Of a DNA stretch of 52,881 bases, positions 46,114-52,881 are shown in pieces. The notes under the pieces are model-generated. The model ran no database searches, was not told the DNA's origin, and saw only the letters and a list, made by a program, of their open reading frames with translations. A program made the translations under genes and the position numbers. Each line of letters starts with the position of its first letter. Within the stretch, counting starts at the first letter, position 1. The stretch is from a bacterium (lineage in GTDB: Bacteria > Vulcanimicrobiota > Xenobia > Xenobiales > JADMJV01). The stretch spans positions 1-52,881 of the forward strand of contig JASBRJ010000299.1 in the NCBI GenBank assembly GCA_030149525.1. Direction: 5' to 3'.

Positions 46114-49100
46114 CGGGCTGGTTTCCTACGCTTGCCTCCTGGTCAGGCTCTATATTGGTCAATCCAAGATCCCAACATATTCTGTAGAGACAGGGAACGA
46201 CCAGAACGATGAGGATGGTCGAGGCGAGCAGGCCGAAGCACACGGCATTGGCCAGAGGGATCAGAATCTGAGCTTGCAGACTCTTCTCAAAAAGGAGGGG
46301 GAGAAGACCTGCGATGGTGGTGATGGAGGTGAGAAAGATGGGGAGAAATCTTCGTTTCCCGCTCCTCCGAATCGCTTCGTCGATGGGGACGCCTTCGGCC
46401 AACAGACTTTTCAGATAGAGGATCAAGAGAATAGAGTCGTTCACCACAACTCCGCCCAGGGAAAGGAATCCCATGACCGACGGCAGACTGATGGAAAGGC
46501 CGAACAGATAGTGGCCCCAGATCACTCCTACCAGTGAAAACGGGATGGCCGTCATAACCACCAGCGGCTCGAAGTAAGACCGGAATTGGTAGCTGAGGAG
46601 AAAGAACACTCCAAGCAGGCCGATGATGCCGGCACGCGCCATGGACTGACCCGTTTCCGCACCGTCTTCGGCCCGTCCCGCGATGGTCATTTTCAGGCCG
46701 GGATACCTTTTTTCAAGCTCCTTGAATCCGTCGGCTTGAAAGGCTCGAATGACACTGCCACCGGTGACCAATCGCTCGTCGGTATCACCTCCGATGGTGA
46801 TGGCGAGTTCTCCATCCACCGAAGCGATTCGTGACCAGTCTCGCCCGAGGTTTTGTTCAATGAAGGTGTTGAGGGGAGCCATCTCTCCGTTTTGGAGCTG
46901 GGCTTCGAACTGATCCAGGGTGTCTCCGGTGCGACCTTCTTCAGCGAACCGAACCTCCACTTCGTGGGTGATCCCCTCAAGCTGAAATTGGTAGGCTTCG
47001 CTGCCCTGAAAGGCGGTGCGGAGTTGTTCGCTCATTTGAGAACCGGAGAGACCGGCGGCAAGCGCCCCGGGAGCTTGCCGAATTTCCAGGCTCCGCCGAC
47101 CTTTCCGCACGTCGGCGGTGACATTGGACACTCCCTTGTAGCTGGAAATCTCCACCACGGCGTCTTCGGCGGCCTGCGCGAGTTGTTCCAAAGGAAGTCC
47201 GGTGAGCCGAATTTCTATTTCGCGACCGCCCGGGCCTATGGCAGGTTCTGTGTAGGTAAGACTGATCTGGTTCGGAAAGGAGCCTACCTGCTTTCGCCAC
47301 TCATCGAAGAGCGACTGCAGTCGGACGTCTCGATCCTGGGAGGGTTTGAGTCGAGCGGTGATGGTGGCCAGGTTTTCACCGGTATTGTAGGCTTCCGTAT
47401 TCTTGCCGTACTCCACGTAAATCTTGTTGATGAAAGGGCTGTCCGGGGAGAGGGCGGCCTCGGAGTCCCGGAGGCCCTGAACGATCTTGGCCACCGCCTG
47501 TTCGGTCACGCGAAGAGGCGTCTCCGGACCCAGTTGGAGCCGTGCCACCACCACATCGCCCTCCAGGGCGGGAAAGACGTCGACTTTGACCTGGCCTCCT
47601 GCGATCATGGCGATGCTTACGATGAAGGCTCCCAGGGCAACTCCCACGGTAAGATAGCGAAAACGACTCAGAAACCCCACAGTCGGGCCTAGAATTCGGT
47701 CTTCGAAAAGATCGACGAGTCTGTCCACATGCTTTCGCCAACCCCGGTCCTCTTTACGATGCTCCAGGGCATGGGTAAGGTGACTGGGCAAAATGAGGAA
47801 GGCCTCGATCAGACTGACGATAACCACTAGGATCAGCATCATAGGGAGCACTCGAAGAATCTTGCCGATATCTCCTTTGACAAAAATGAGCGGACCCAGC
47901 ACGCAACAGGTGGTGATGAAAGATGAAAAGACACCGGCTCCCACCGCTTTCACACCCTGAATCGCCGATTCCTCAGGAGACAGTCCGGCCTTTCGTCGTT
48001 CGTTGATACTCTCGGCGATAACGATACCGTCGTCCATGAGAAGACCGAGAGCAAGAAGCAGCCCGGTTGAGGTGAGCATATTGAGCGTGAGCCCGGTATA
48101 GGGGACCACGGCGAAGGCTCCCATGAACGAAACGGGCAGACTCATGGCCACCCAGAACGACAGTCGACGATCAAAGAAGAGAAAAAGAGTTACGAAGACC
48201 AGGAAGAGACCCTGTAGGGCGTTGCGTCCTAGAAGGGTGAGGCGCTGCTTCACAATATCGGCACCATCCCGGGCTATGTAGGTTTCAACCTGGGGGTGAA
48301 GCTCCGTCTCCTTTTTCAGGAAGCCCCGCACCAGGTCGGCGATTCGGAGAATATCCTCGTCCTTGGTTTTGTTGATGACGAGAATTCCAGCCCGTCGCTC
48401 ACCTAGCAGAGCCTTTTGCTCCGGGTCTTCCAGGACGGCGTGAACCTCTCCCACATCCCTTAGGAGAATCCGACTACCGTTGACGCTTTCCCGAAGTACC
48501 AGGTCTTCTAGTTCTGCGGGGTTTCGCTTCTTCTCAGTATAGCGAAGGTTGAGGACTTTTTTGCCTGTTTCTATCTGTCCCAGGGGAATGTCTCGACTCT
48601 GCTGGGAGATCCGTTGCACCACTTCTGCCGAGGAGAGCCCATATTCTCTGAGTTTTTTAGGATCGACCTCGATACGAAGGAGAGTCTCGGAGAACCCCGC
48701 AACCTCGACGCTCGAGATGCCTCGAATGCCGAGAATCCGGTCCTTCATATCTTCCATGTAAGCTTTCAGCCGAACCTCGTCCATGGGGGCGGTCACCACC
48801 ACTTGGAGAGCCGGTTGAGCGAGATCGGTTCGCCGGATGGTGGGTTCTTCGCTCAGGGTGGGAAGATCGGTGACGCTTGAGACGGCTGCTTCGACTTCGG
48901 CCTGAAAGGTAGCCGGGTCCCCGTTGTCCGTCATCTCCGCAGAGATGATGGCAACCGAGTCTCGCGCTTCCGAGCGCAGTTCGTTGAGGTTGATGACCGA
49001 AGTGATGGCGTCGTTGATGGGATCGACGATCTCGGTGAAGACTTCTTGAGGATTGGCCCCTGGGTAGACGATCTGTACCTGAACGGTGGGCTTGGCAACG

Positions 49101-49210
49101 TCGGGAATCGTCTCTCGCTGAATTTGAGGAAGCGTCAGGGCTCCTACGGCCAGAAAGACGAACATGAGGATGTTGGAGGCCGTGGGGTGTTTGACAAAAA
49201 AGCGAATCAT
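46079..49210 (-). CDS. RND-family efflux pump inner-membrane permease (AcrB-like)
   Basis: A 1043-residue proton-driven tripartite pump subunit. The typical start MIRFFVKHPTASNILMFVFL, two large periplasmic loops and 12 transmembrane helices are visible. Helix 4 has the proton-relay aspartates in LLLALGLLMDDGIVIAESI, and GAFAVVPYTGLTLNMLTSTG and the second-half FLSLGGVVVNDSILLILYL are conserved. Both halves carry YP-type porter segments (VYPGANPQEVFTEIVDPI). Substrate range unknown; drugs, detergents or lipids are possible. ATG overlaps the adaptor stop (ATGA). No TolC-like outer-membrane channel gene is in the operon. Confidence 0.95.
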   Translation of the reverse strand: MIRFFVKHPTASNILMFVFLAVGALTLPQIQRETIPDVAKPTVQVQIVYPGANPQEVFTEIVDPINDAITSVINLNELRSEARDSVAIISAEMTDNGDPATFQAEVEAAVSSVTDLPTLSEEPTIRRTDLAQPALQVVVTAPMDEVRLKAYMEDMKDRILGIRGISSVEVAGFSETLLRIEVDPKKLREYGLSSAEVVQRISQQSRDIPLGQIETGKKVLNLRYTEKKRNPAELEDLVLRESVNGSRILLRDVGEVHAVLEDPEQKALLGERRAGILVINKTKDEDILRIADLVRGFLKKETELHPQVETYIARDGADIVKQRLTLLGRNALQGLFLVFVTLFLFFDRRLSFWVAMSLPVSFMGAFAVVPYTGLTLNMLTSTGLLLALGLLMDDGIVIAESINERRKAGLSPEESAIQGVKAVGAGVFSSFITTCCVLGPLIFVKGDIGKILRVLPMMLILVVIVSLIEAFLILPSHLTHALEHRKEDRGWRKHVDRLVDLFEDRILGPTVGFLSRFRYLTVGVALGAFIVSIAMIAGGQVKVDVFPALEGDVVVARLQLGPETPLRVTEQAVAKIVQGLRDSEAALSPDSPFINKIYVEYGKNTEAYNTGENLATITARLKPSQDRDVRLQSLFDEWRKQVGSFPNQISLTYTEPAIGPGGREIEIRLTGLPLEQLAQAAEDAVVEISSYKGVSNVTADVRKGRRSLEIRQAPGALAAGLSGSQMSEQLRTAFQGSEAYQFQLEGITHEVEVRFAEEGRTGDTLDQFEAQLQNGEMAPLNTFIEQNLGRDWSRIASVDGELAITIGGDTDERLVTGGSVIRAFQADGFKELEKRYPGLKMTIAGRAEDGAETGQSMARAGIIGLLGVFFLLSYQFRSYFEPLVVMTAIPFSLVGVIWGHYLFGLSISLPSVMGFLSLGGVVVNDSILLILYLKSLLAEGVPIDEAIRRSGKRRFLPIFLTSITTIAGLLPLLFEKSLQAQILIPLANAVCFGLLASTILIVLVVPCLYRICWDLGLTNIEPDQEASVGNQPGDEQTLPGEPQ

Positions 49211-50418
49211 TGTTCCTGACCTTTAACAAGAACAGGAGTTCCTTCGATGGCAAGTCCCGGATCTGAGACGACGAGCTTTTCACCACCCTGGAGACCACTT
49301 TCCACGGCCAGGAAGTCTCCTTCGCGGAAGGCGACTTGGATCTCCCGACGGGTCAACTTGCCGTCCTCCACCAAAAAGACCGAGCGGTTGTGAAGGGCCG
49401 AGCGGGGCACGACCGGTCGAGGTTCATGAGACTCGCCTTCCAGAACAACACCAACCAGCGCTCCGGGTAGGAGGTGTCCATTGGCAAGATTGCTCACGGT
49501 AAGCTGCACGGAAGCGGTTCGAGACACGGGGTCGACCTGCTCTCGAAGAGGGCCTATGTTCGCTTTGACCTGCCGACCGGACGGGGTGGTGACATAAGCG
49601 GTCTTCAAAGGAAATTGGCCCAACTGAGCCTGGGGAAAGCGGGCCTCGATACGAACCTCGTCGTTACCCTGCATGGTGAAGAGTTGGCTGCCGGCCGAGA
49701 CGACCTGGCCTACTTCCAGATAAACCTCGCCCAGGCGTCCGTTGAAGGGAGCTTTCACGACCGAGCGTCCGATCTGCACACCTTGTTTTTGCAAATTCGC
49801 GCGGTTGGCACTCATGCGAGCTTGCACAGCGTCGATTTGCGCCGGTATGGTGGCGATGTTGGATTCGATCTCCTTGATAGCCCTTTCTTGATTGAGAACA
49901 TCCCGTCGACGGGCGTCCACGGTAGAGGCGGGGGTGGCCCCTTTCTCATAGAGCGTCTGATAGCGGGCTTCTTCTTTCTGGAGGAGTGAAAGCGTTCCGC
50001 GGGCGGCCTCCAACTGCGCCTGGAGTCGTTTCTTTCGCTGCTGAACCTGTTCGATCTCTGCCGACATGGCGCGACCCTCGGCCAGAATCCGTTCCTGCTC
50101 CAGTTGCTGGTCGATGGTCTCAATGACAAAGAGCACCTGACCTGCTGAGATGACGCCACCCGTTCGGAGGTTGGGATGAACACTGACCACCTTCCCGCTG
50201 ACCTGAGGAACGGCTGTCCACTCTCGCTCGGTGACAACGGTTCCGAAGCCCTCCAGCCGCCGGGGGAGCGCTCTTTCCTCAACTTCCTCGGTGTCCACAC
50301 GGAGGACAGCCTGGGCGGTTTGTTTCTTTTCCGGAGGCTTTCGTCCACTGACCTGGTTTTTGAAGAACATGATGCCCAGTAGGACGGGGATAATAAAGAG
50401 GAGATTTAACCATTTCAT
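49207..50418 (-). CDS. RND efflux periplasmic adaptor (membrane fusion protein)
   Basis: A 403-residue adaptor with an N-terminal membrane anchor (LLFIIPVLLGIMFF), lipoyl half-domains (WTAVPQVSGKVVSVHPNLRT and VVKAPFNGRLGEVYLEVGQVV), a long coiled-coil hairpin (about residues 115-210, EQVQQRKKRLQAQLEAARG) and a beta-barrel/membrane-proximal domain ending near KLVVSDPGLAIEGTPV. It bridges the inner-membrane RND pump to an outer-membrane channel. It overlaps the tetR stop by 4 bp and the pump start by 4 bp, so all three are coupled. Confidence 0.94.
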   Translation of the reverse strand: MKWLNLLFIIPVLLGIMFFKNQVSGRKPPEKKQTAQAVLRVDTEEVEERALPRRLEGFGTVVTEREWTAVPQVSGKVVSVHPNLRTGGVISAGQVLFVIETIDQQLEQERILAEGRAMSAEIEQVQQRKKRLQAQLEAARGTLSLLQKEEARYQTLYEKGATPASTVDARRRDVLNQERAIKEIESNIATIPAQIDAVQARMSANRANLQKQGVQIGRSVVKAPFNGRLGEVYLEVGQVVSAGSQLFTMQGNDEVRIEARFPQAQLGQFPLKTAYVTTPSGRQVKANIGPLREQVDPVSRTASVQLTVSNLANGHLLPGALVGVVLEGESHEPRPVVPRSALHNRSVFLVEDGKLTRREIQVAFREGDFLAVESGLQGGEKLVVSDPGLAIEGTPVLVKGQEQ

Positions 50419-51005
50419 GGGGCGTGTACCTTAAGGAAAGCGTCGATAACTTTTTCGATTCGAGGACGGTCTAGGGTGGATTGTTGGTTGCAAACAAGAT
50501 TTCTGAGAATGCGAGTGCCGAAGAGCATTCCGCAAAGGAGTTCGGTGGAGAATTCCGGGTCGGAAACAACCAGGCTTCCCGCTTCATCCTGGGCCGACAG
50601 GAAAGCTGCCAAACGCCTCATCCCTTGAGCGGGTCCGGCTTCGAAGTAGTTATTGGCGAGTTGGGGGAACCTCTTGGCGGTGGCCACCATCATTCGGTCC
50701 CACTCTACTTTTTCCGGGGAGAGGAGAAATTTTGACAGAGTCTCGGCGAAGCGAATCAATTCTTCTCTGACGTCGTCCACCGGTCTGGGGGGAGGGAGAT
50801 GCTCGAGGATAGGGCTGACAAGATCCTCTACGACGGCGCGAAAAAGGCCCTCTTTGCTTTTGAAGTGAGAGTAGACGGTGGCCTTGGAAACACCGGCGCG
50901 CTGGGCAATAGCATCAACGGAAGCGGACCGGTACCCCTCTTCGTGAAAAGACTGACTGGCCGCCGAGAGCATCGCTTTTTTGACTGCATCGCCGCGTTTC
51001 TGCAT
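50415..51005 (-). CDS. TetR/AcrR-family repressor of the RND operon
   Basis: A 196-residue regulator. The N-terminal helix-turn-helix is classical: AMLSAASQSFHEEGYRSASV, DAIAQRAGVSKATVYSHFKS, KEGLFRAVVEDL. The C-terminal ligand domain is helical and resembles AcrR-type proteins. It is the first gene of a coupled operon with the adaptor and the pump, so it likely represses its own operon. Only two bases separate its ATG from a palindromic operator at 51008-51029, leaving no room for a Shine-Dalgarno; the mRNA may be leaderless, or the operator overlaps the ribosome site. Confidence 0.92.
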   Translation of the reverse strand: MQKRGDAVKKAMLSAASQSFHEEGYRSASVDAIAQRAGVSKATVYSHFKSKEGLFRAVVEDLVSPILEHLPPPRPVDDVREELIRFAETLSKFLLSPEKVEWDRMMVATAKRFPQLANNYFEAGPAQGMRRLAAFLSAQDEAGSLVVSDPEFSTELLCGMLFGTRILRNLVCNQQSTLDRPRIEKVIDAFLKVHAP

Positions 51006-51007
51006 AG

Positions 51008-51029
51008 AACTGAACTGTTTAGTTTAGTT
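51008..51029. promoter_or_regulatory. Palindromic operator for the TetR-family repressor
   Basis: Imperfect 22-bp palindrome with half-sites AACTGAACT and AGTTTAGTT around GTTT, each made of two AACT/AGTT units; 16 of 22 positions are symmetrical. Its size and location against the tetR start fit a TetR/AcrR autoregulatory operator. Confidence 0.6.
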
Positions 51030-51068
51030 GTCGGTCCATTTCTACCACGAATCGTCGCCACTGTCGAG

Positions 51069-51109
51069 AAAAAAACGCCTCCCCGTCTCGGAGACCGATG
51101 GGGGAGGCG
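51069..51109 (-). terminator. Strong intrinsic terminator upstream of the efflux operon
   Basis: On the minus strand a 9-bp GC-rich stem CGCCTCCCC / GGGGAGGCG with an inner GTCTC-GAGAC stem, followed by TTTTTTT. It points toward tetR but lies before it, so it terminates a transcript started upstream of about 51217, or acts as an attenuator. Confidence 0.75.
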
Positions 51110-51139
51110 ATGCTTTATCAAGAACCCAGGAAATGTGGC

Positions 51140-51157
51140 CTAGAGAGAAATCTCTAG
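51140..51157. repeat. Perfect inverted repeat at the end of the leader ORF
   Basis: CTAGAGA, four bases GAAA, TCTCTAG; includes the stop codon of the 25-residue ORF on the minus strand. Confidence 0.75.
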
Positions 51158-51217
51158 ACGCCAGTCACGAGTCGGCTCGTCTTTATCCTGAGCCTGGGTT
51201 GTCTTATCGTCTTTCAT
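51140..51217 (-). CDS. 25-residue putative leader peptide or microprotein
   Basis: ATG at 51215-51217 opens a 25-codon charged ORF, beginning MKDDKTTQAQDKDEP and ending in LEISL with a TAG stop. GGGG lies just before the ATG and GGAG further upstream. Its last codons form a perfect inverted repeat (CTAGAGA / TCTCTAG at 51140-51157), and the strong terminator at 51069-51109 follows 30 bases later. The remainder of the 307-bp gap 51006-51312 holds the operator and a ribosome-binding site for the acetyltransferase gene on the other strand. No promoter is clear, so the ORF could be chance. Confidence 0.35.
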   Translation of the reverse strand: MKDDKTTQAQDKDEPTRDWRLEISL

Positions 51218-51312
51218 GTCCCCATATACTCCCGGAGGCGGTGCTTCAAAGGTTGCGAAAATGTTGCTAAACCGAAGGAAGGCGTTCTTTGTCTCAGAGG
51301 AAAGCTTGTTTT

Positions 51313-51966
51313 ATGGATATTCAGTCCACTCCTGATTCTCACCGAGTGATCGATAGAGACTCCTGGAAAAGATCGGAGCATTTCGACTTTTTTAACCAGT
51401 TCTCGGAGCCGTTCTTCAGTGTGTGCGCCGAAATCGACTGCAGCGGCCTAGTGCGCAAATGTCGAAGTGACGGAAGAGCTTCTACACTCCCTCTGTGGCA
51501 TGGGGTTTTGAAGGCTGCCAATCAAATCGAGGAGTTTCGTTGCCGTATTAAAGACGGTCGGCCCGTGATGTTTGACAAAGTCCATCTTTCCCCCACGGTG
51601 CTTCGCCCCGACAATACGTTCACCGTGTCCTTCGTGCCCTACCTAGAGAGGTTGGACGAGTTCTGTGAGGTGGCTCAAGCGGCTTTGGAGGAGGCTCGAC
51701 TCAGTTCGGGCTTCTCACTTTCGGAAAGTGCGCGTCGAGTCGACTTGATCCACTTTTCCAGTCTACCCTGGTTTCGTTTCACCGGCCTCACCCACGCTCG
51801 GCCCTTGGCGCAGGGTGAGAGTGAACCCAAGATTACTATCGGCCGGTTTGGAGAGCGAGATGGGAAAATTCTTTTGCCTGTCTCGGTGACCGCTCACCAC
51901 GGTTTTGTTGACGGATATCAGGTGGCCCGCTACCTGGAAACTCTGGAGTCGATCACTTCCCCGTAA
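51313..51966 (+). CDS. Chloramphenicol acetyltransferase-like (CatA family) enzyme
   Basis: A 217-residue protein of typical CAT length. The catalytic HxxxDG motif is present in VSVTAHHGFVDGYQVARYLE (His196, Asp200), with the N-terminal RSEHFDFFNQFSEPFFSVCAE and PWFRFTGLTH segments of the family. Related chromosomal proteins acetylate chloramphenicol or unknown substrates, so resistance cannot be presumed. GAGGAAAG about nine bases upstream supports the ATG at 51313 rather than the TTG at 51289. The 3' end overlaps the convergent oxidoreductase gene by 14 bp. Confidence 0.88.
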   Translation: MDIQSTPDSHRVIDRDSWKRSEHFDFFNQFSEPFFSVCAEIDCSGLVRKCRSDGRASTLPLWHGVLKAANQIEEFRCRIKDGRPVMFDKVHLSPTVLRPDNTFTVSFVPYLERLDEFCEVAQAALEEARLSSGFSLSESARRVDLIHFSSLPWFRFTGLTHARPLAQGESEPKITIGRFGERDGKILLPVSVTAHHGFVDGYQVARYLETLESITSP

Positions 51967-52459
51967 GAAGTGTCAGGCTGTCCCAGTTGGGAAGACCGAC
52001 TTCGAAAGCCGCCCCGAAGCCGACCACCAGACGTGCGGACTTCGGCTGGAAGCAGAACATGTGGAAGTCGCGCAGGCTAGCTAGTTGGTCAAAGAACTTG
52101 CCGAAGCGTTCGCGGTAGACGGCCGAGGCCTGCTCCCATTCGGCGGCATCTCTTGCCACCTCGACGACCTCTCCATTGAGGGTTAGCCGGTTTCGAGCGA
52201 AAAGTTGATGGCTTTGACTTTCATCCTCGATGAGCATCAGAGAAGCTTGGCCTGAACGGTGGAGGTTTTGGGTGTGTTCGGACAGTTCCGAGACGAAGAG
52301 ATAGAAGTTTCTCGCCTCGTCTACGGCAGCGGGCGTGTAGCTGACTTGAGGATGGCCTTCGGCATCCACGGTGGCAAGGCTCACCGTTTTGTAGTCCCGA
52401 AGGAGTGCCTTCAAGGTCAGGCGCGCCTGCTCTTCTCTCTCCTCAAGCGACTTTTTCAC
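51953..52459 (-). CDS. Pyridoxamine-5'-phosphate-oxidase-like FMN-binding protein (HugZ-like)
   Basis: A 168-residue protein of the split-barrel flavin fold: LLRDYKTVSLATVDAEGHPQV, FYLFVSELSEHTQNLHRSGQ, ASLMLIEDE and RLTLNGEVVEV are typical of PNPOx-like proteins, especially heme-utilisation HugZ relatives. FMN or heme binding is probable; the substrate is unknown. GTG at 52457-52459 overlaps the TGA of the peroxiredoxin gene (GTGA), so the two are coupled; the frame open to 52531 lies inside that gene and is rejected. Confidence 0.82.
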   Translation of the reverse strand: MKKSLEEREEQARLTLKALLRDYKTVSLATVDAEGHPQVSYTPAAVDEARNFYLFVSELSEHTQNLHRSGQASLMLIEDESQSHQLFARNRLTLNGEVVEVARDAAEWEQASAVYRERFGKFFDQLASLRDFHMFCFQPKSARLVVGFGAAFEVGLPNWDSLTLLTGK

Positions 52460-52881
52460 GATTTGTCGTCTTTCAGTTGAGCTAAAACATCGGCTGCTTG
52501 TTCGGTCGTCGAGGCGGAGGCGTCGTGCCAAACGATTTGACCGTCCTGAATGAGGAAGGCTTCACGATTGGCAGCACCTGCAACATGGGTTACTCCGAAC
52601 GCGTCGACCACTTTTTTGTCGGTGTCGGGGATCAGTTTAAACGGTAGGTTGTATTTGGCCTTAAAAGCTTTCTGATCTTCGGCGCCGTCCAGGCTCACCC
52701 CGATGACGGTGACCCCTTTGTCGGTGAGGGTCTCGTAAGAATCTCGAAGGGAACAGGCTTGAGCGGTGCAGCCGGGGGTGTCGGCCTTGGGGTAGAAATA
52801 AACCAGGACCGTGCCCGATTTGTATTCTTCGGCCAAATCGAGTTTGTTGCCGTCCTGATCGACGGTGACGACCGAAGGAGC
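52456..52881 (-). CDS. bcp: Thioredoxin-dependent peroxiredoxin PrxQ/Bcp, N-terminus cut by window edge
   Basis: 141 residues are visible; the frame continues past the right edge (APSVVTVDQDGNKLDLAEE precedes EYKSGTVLVYFYPKAD). The peroxidatic cysteine sits in TPGCTAQACSLRD and the second cysteine five residues later, the C-x4-C arrangement of atypical two-Cys PrxQ. GVSLDGAEDQKAFKAKYNLP and NREAFLIQDGQIVW are also characteristic. It reduces hydroperoxides using thioredoxin. It is probably co-transcribed with the downstream flavin-type protein. Only about 10-15 residues of the N-terminus should be missing. Confidence 0.92.
   Translation of the reverse strand, partial: APSVVTVDQDGNKLDLAEEYKSGTVLVYFYPKADTPGCTAQACSLRDSYETLTDKGVTVIGVSLDGAEDQKAFKAKYNLPFKLIPDTDKKVVDAFGVTHVAGAANREAFLIQDGQIVWHDASASTTEQAADVLAQLKDDKS

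Noticed and set aside
51313-51966. Mobile antibiotic-resistance cassette around the CAT-like gene
   Set aside because: No transposase, integron site or inverted repeats; composition matches the surroundings and it overlaps its convergent neighbour, so it looks like a resident chromosomal gene.

Overview
The window looks like ordinary chromosome from a diderm bacterium of moderate GC content, probably a Terrabacteria-type lineage (Cyanobacteriota and its non-photosynthetic relatives, Armatimonadota, Vulcanimicrobiota or similar). The main pointer is a porin-like outer-membrane protein with an N-terminal S-layer-homology (SLH) domain, coiled coil, long beta-strand region and C-terminal phenylalanine (21333-23996). 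An RND pump, Ser/Thr kinases with extracytoplasmic sensors, CarD, PilZ and an AmmeMemoRadiSam-type protein B fit but do not settle the species. Several genes begin with GTG or TTG, and infC appears to begin with ATC. I see no rRNA, tRNA, CRISPR array, insertion sequence or prophage.

Layout. 1-6 kb: an edge-truncated membrane protein divergent from an AlkA-like glycosylase, a secreted SH3-like protein, an EcsC-like protein with two small partners, a 54-residue membrane protein with its own terminator, then methylmalonyl-CoA epimerase overlapping a shrunken methylmalonyl-CoA-mutase-like gene. 6-13 kb: signalling (CHASE/PAS histidine kinase; a Ser/Thr kinase fused to a periplasmic-binding-protein domain; PilZ) and an MFS carrier. 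13-17.3 kb: operon of ankyrin protein, rRNA methyltransferase with a 15-residue-repeat N-terminus, tandem GNAT and DinB, convergent with a MEMO-family protein. 18.5-24 kb: an abundant-looking secreted protein, an alpha/beta hydrolase, infC (not next to rpmI-rplT) and the SLH porin. 24-27 kb: a cupredoxin overlapping a receptor adenylate/guanylate cyclase, then CarD. 27-29 kb: MarR and an SDR. 29-34 kb: apparent operon of zinc ribbon, HTH protein, P1B-4 metal ATPase and a phosphodiester-glycosidase-like TPR protein. 34-41 kb: KAS III, then the operon mccB - biotin carboxylase - biotin carrier - HMG-CoA lyase - MATE. 41-46 kb: an Arg/Gln/Asn-rich secreted protein, a TPR membrane protein and a thermolysin-like protein with a His-rich tail. 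46-51 kb: tetR-mfp-rnd efflux operon with a palindromic operator and a possible leader peptide/terminator. 51-52.9 kb: a chloramphenicol-acetyltransferase-like enzyme, a flavin-type oxidoreductase and a truncated PrxQ peroxiredoxin.

How the genes fit together. Branched-chain amino-acid and odd-chain carbon appears to be handled by methylcrotonyl-CoA carboxylase plus HMG-CoA lyase (leucine) and methylmalonyl-CoA epimerase (propionyl-CoA). Envelope sensing is prominent: three large receptors (histidine kinase, Ser/Thr kinase, cyclase) each carry an extracytoplasmic input domain. Genes are tightly packed, with many 4-bp start/stop overlaps within operons and tail-to-tail overlaps between convergent genes. 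The observations I consider most worth following are the mutase-like remnant, the cupredoxin-cyclase pair, the kinase/binding-protein fusion, the repeat-tailed methyltransferase, the ATC-started infC and the leader region of the efflux operon.
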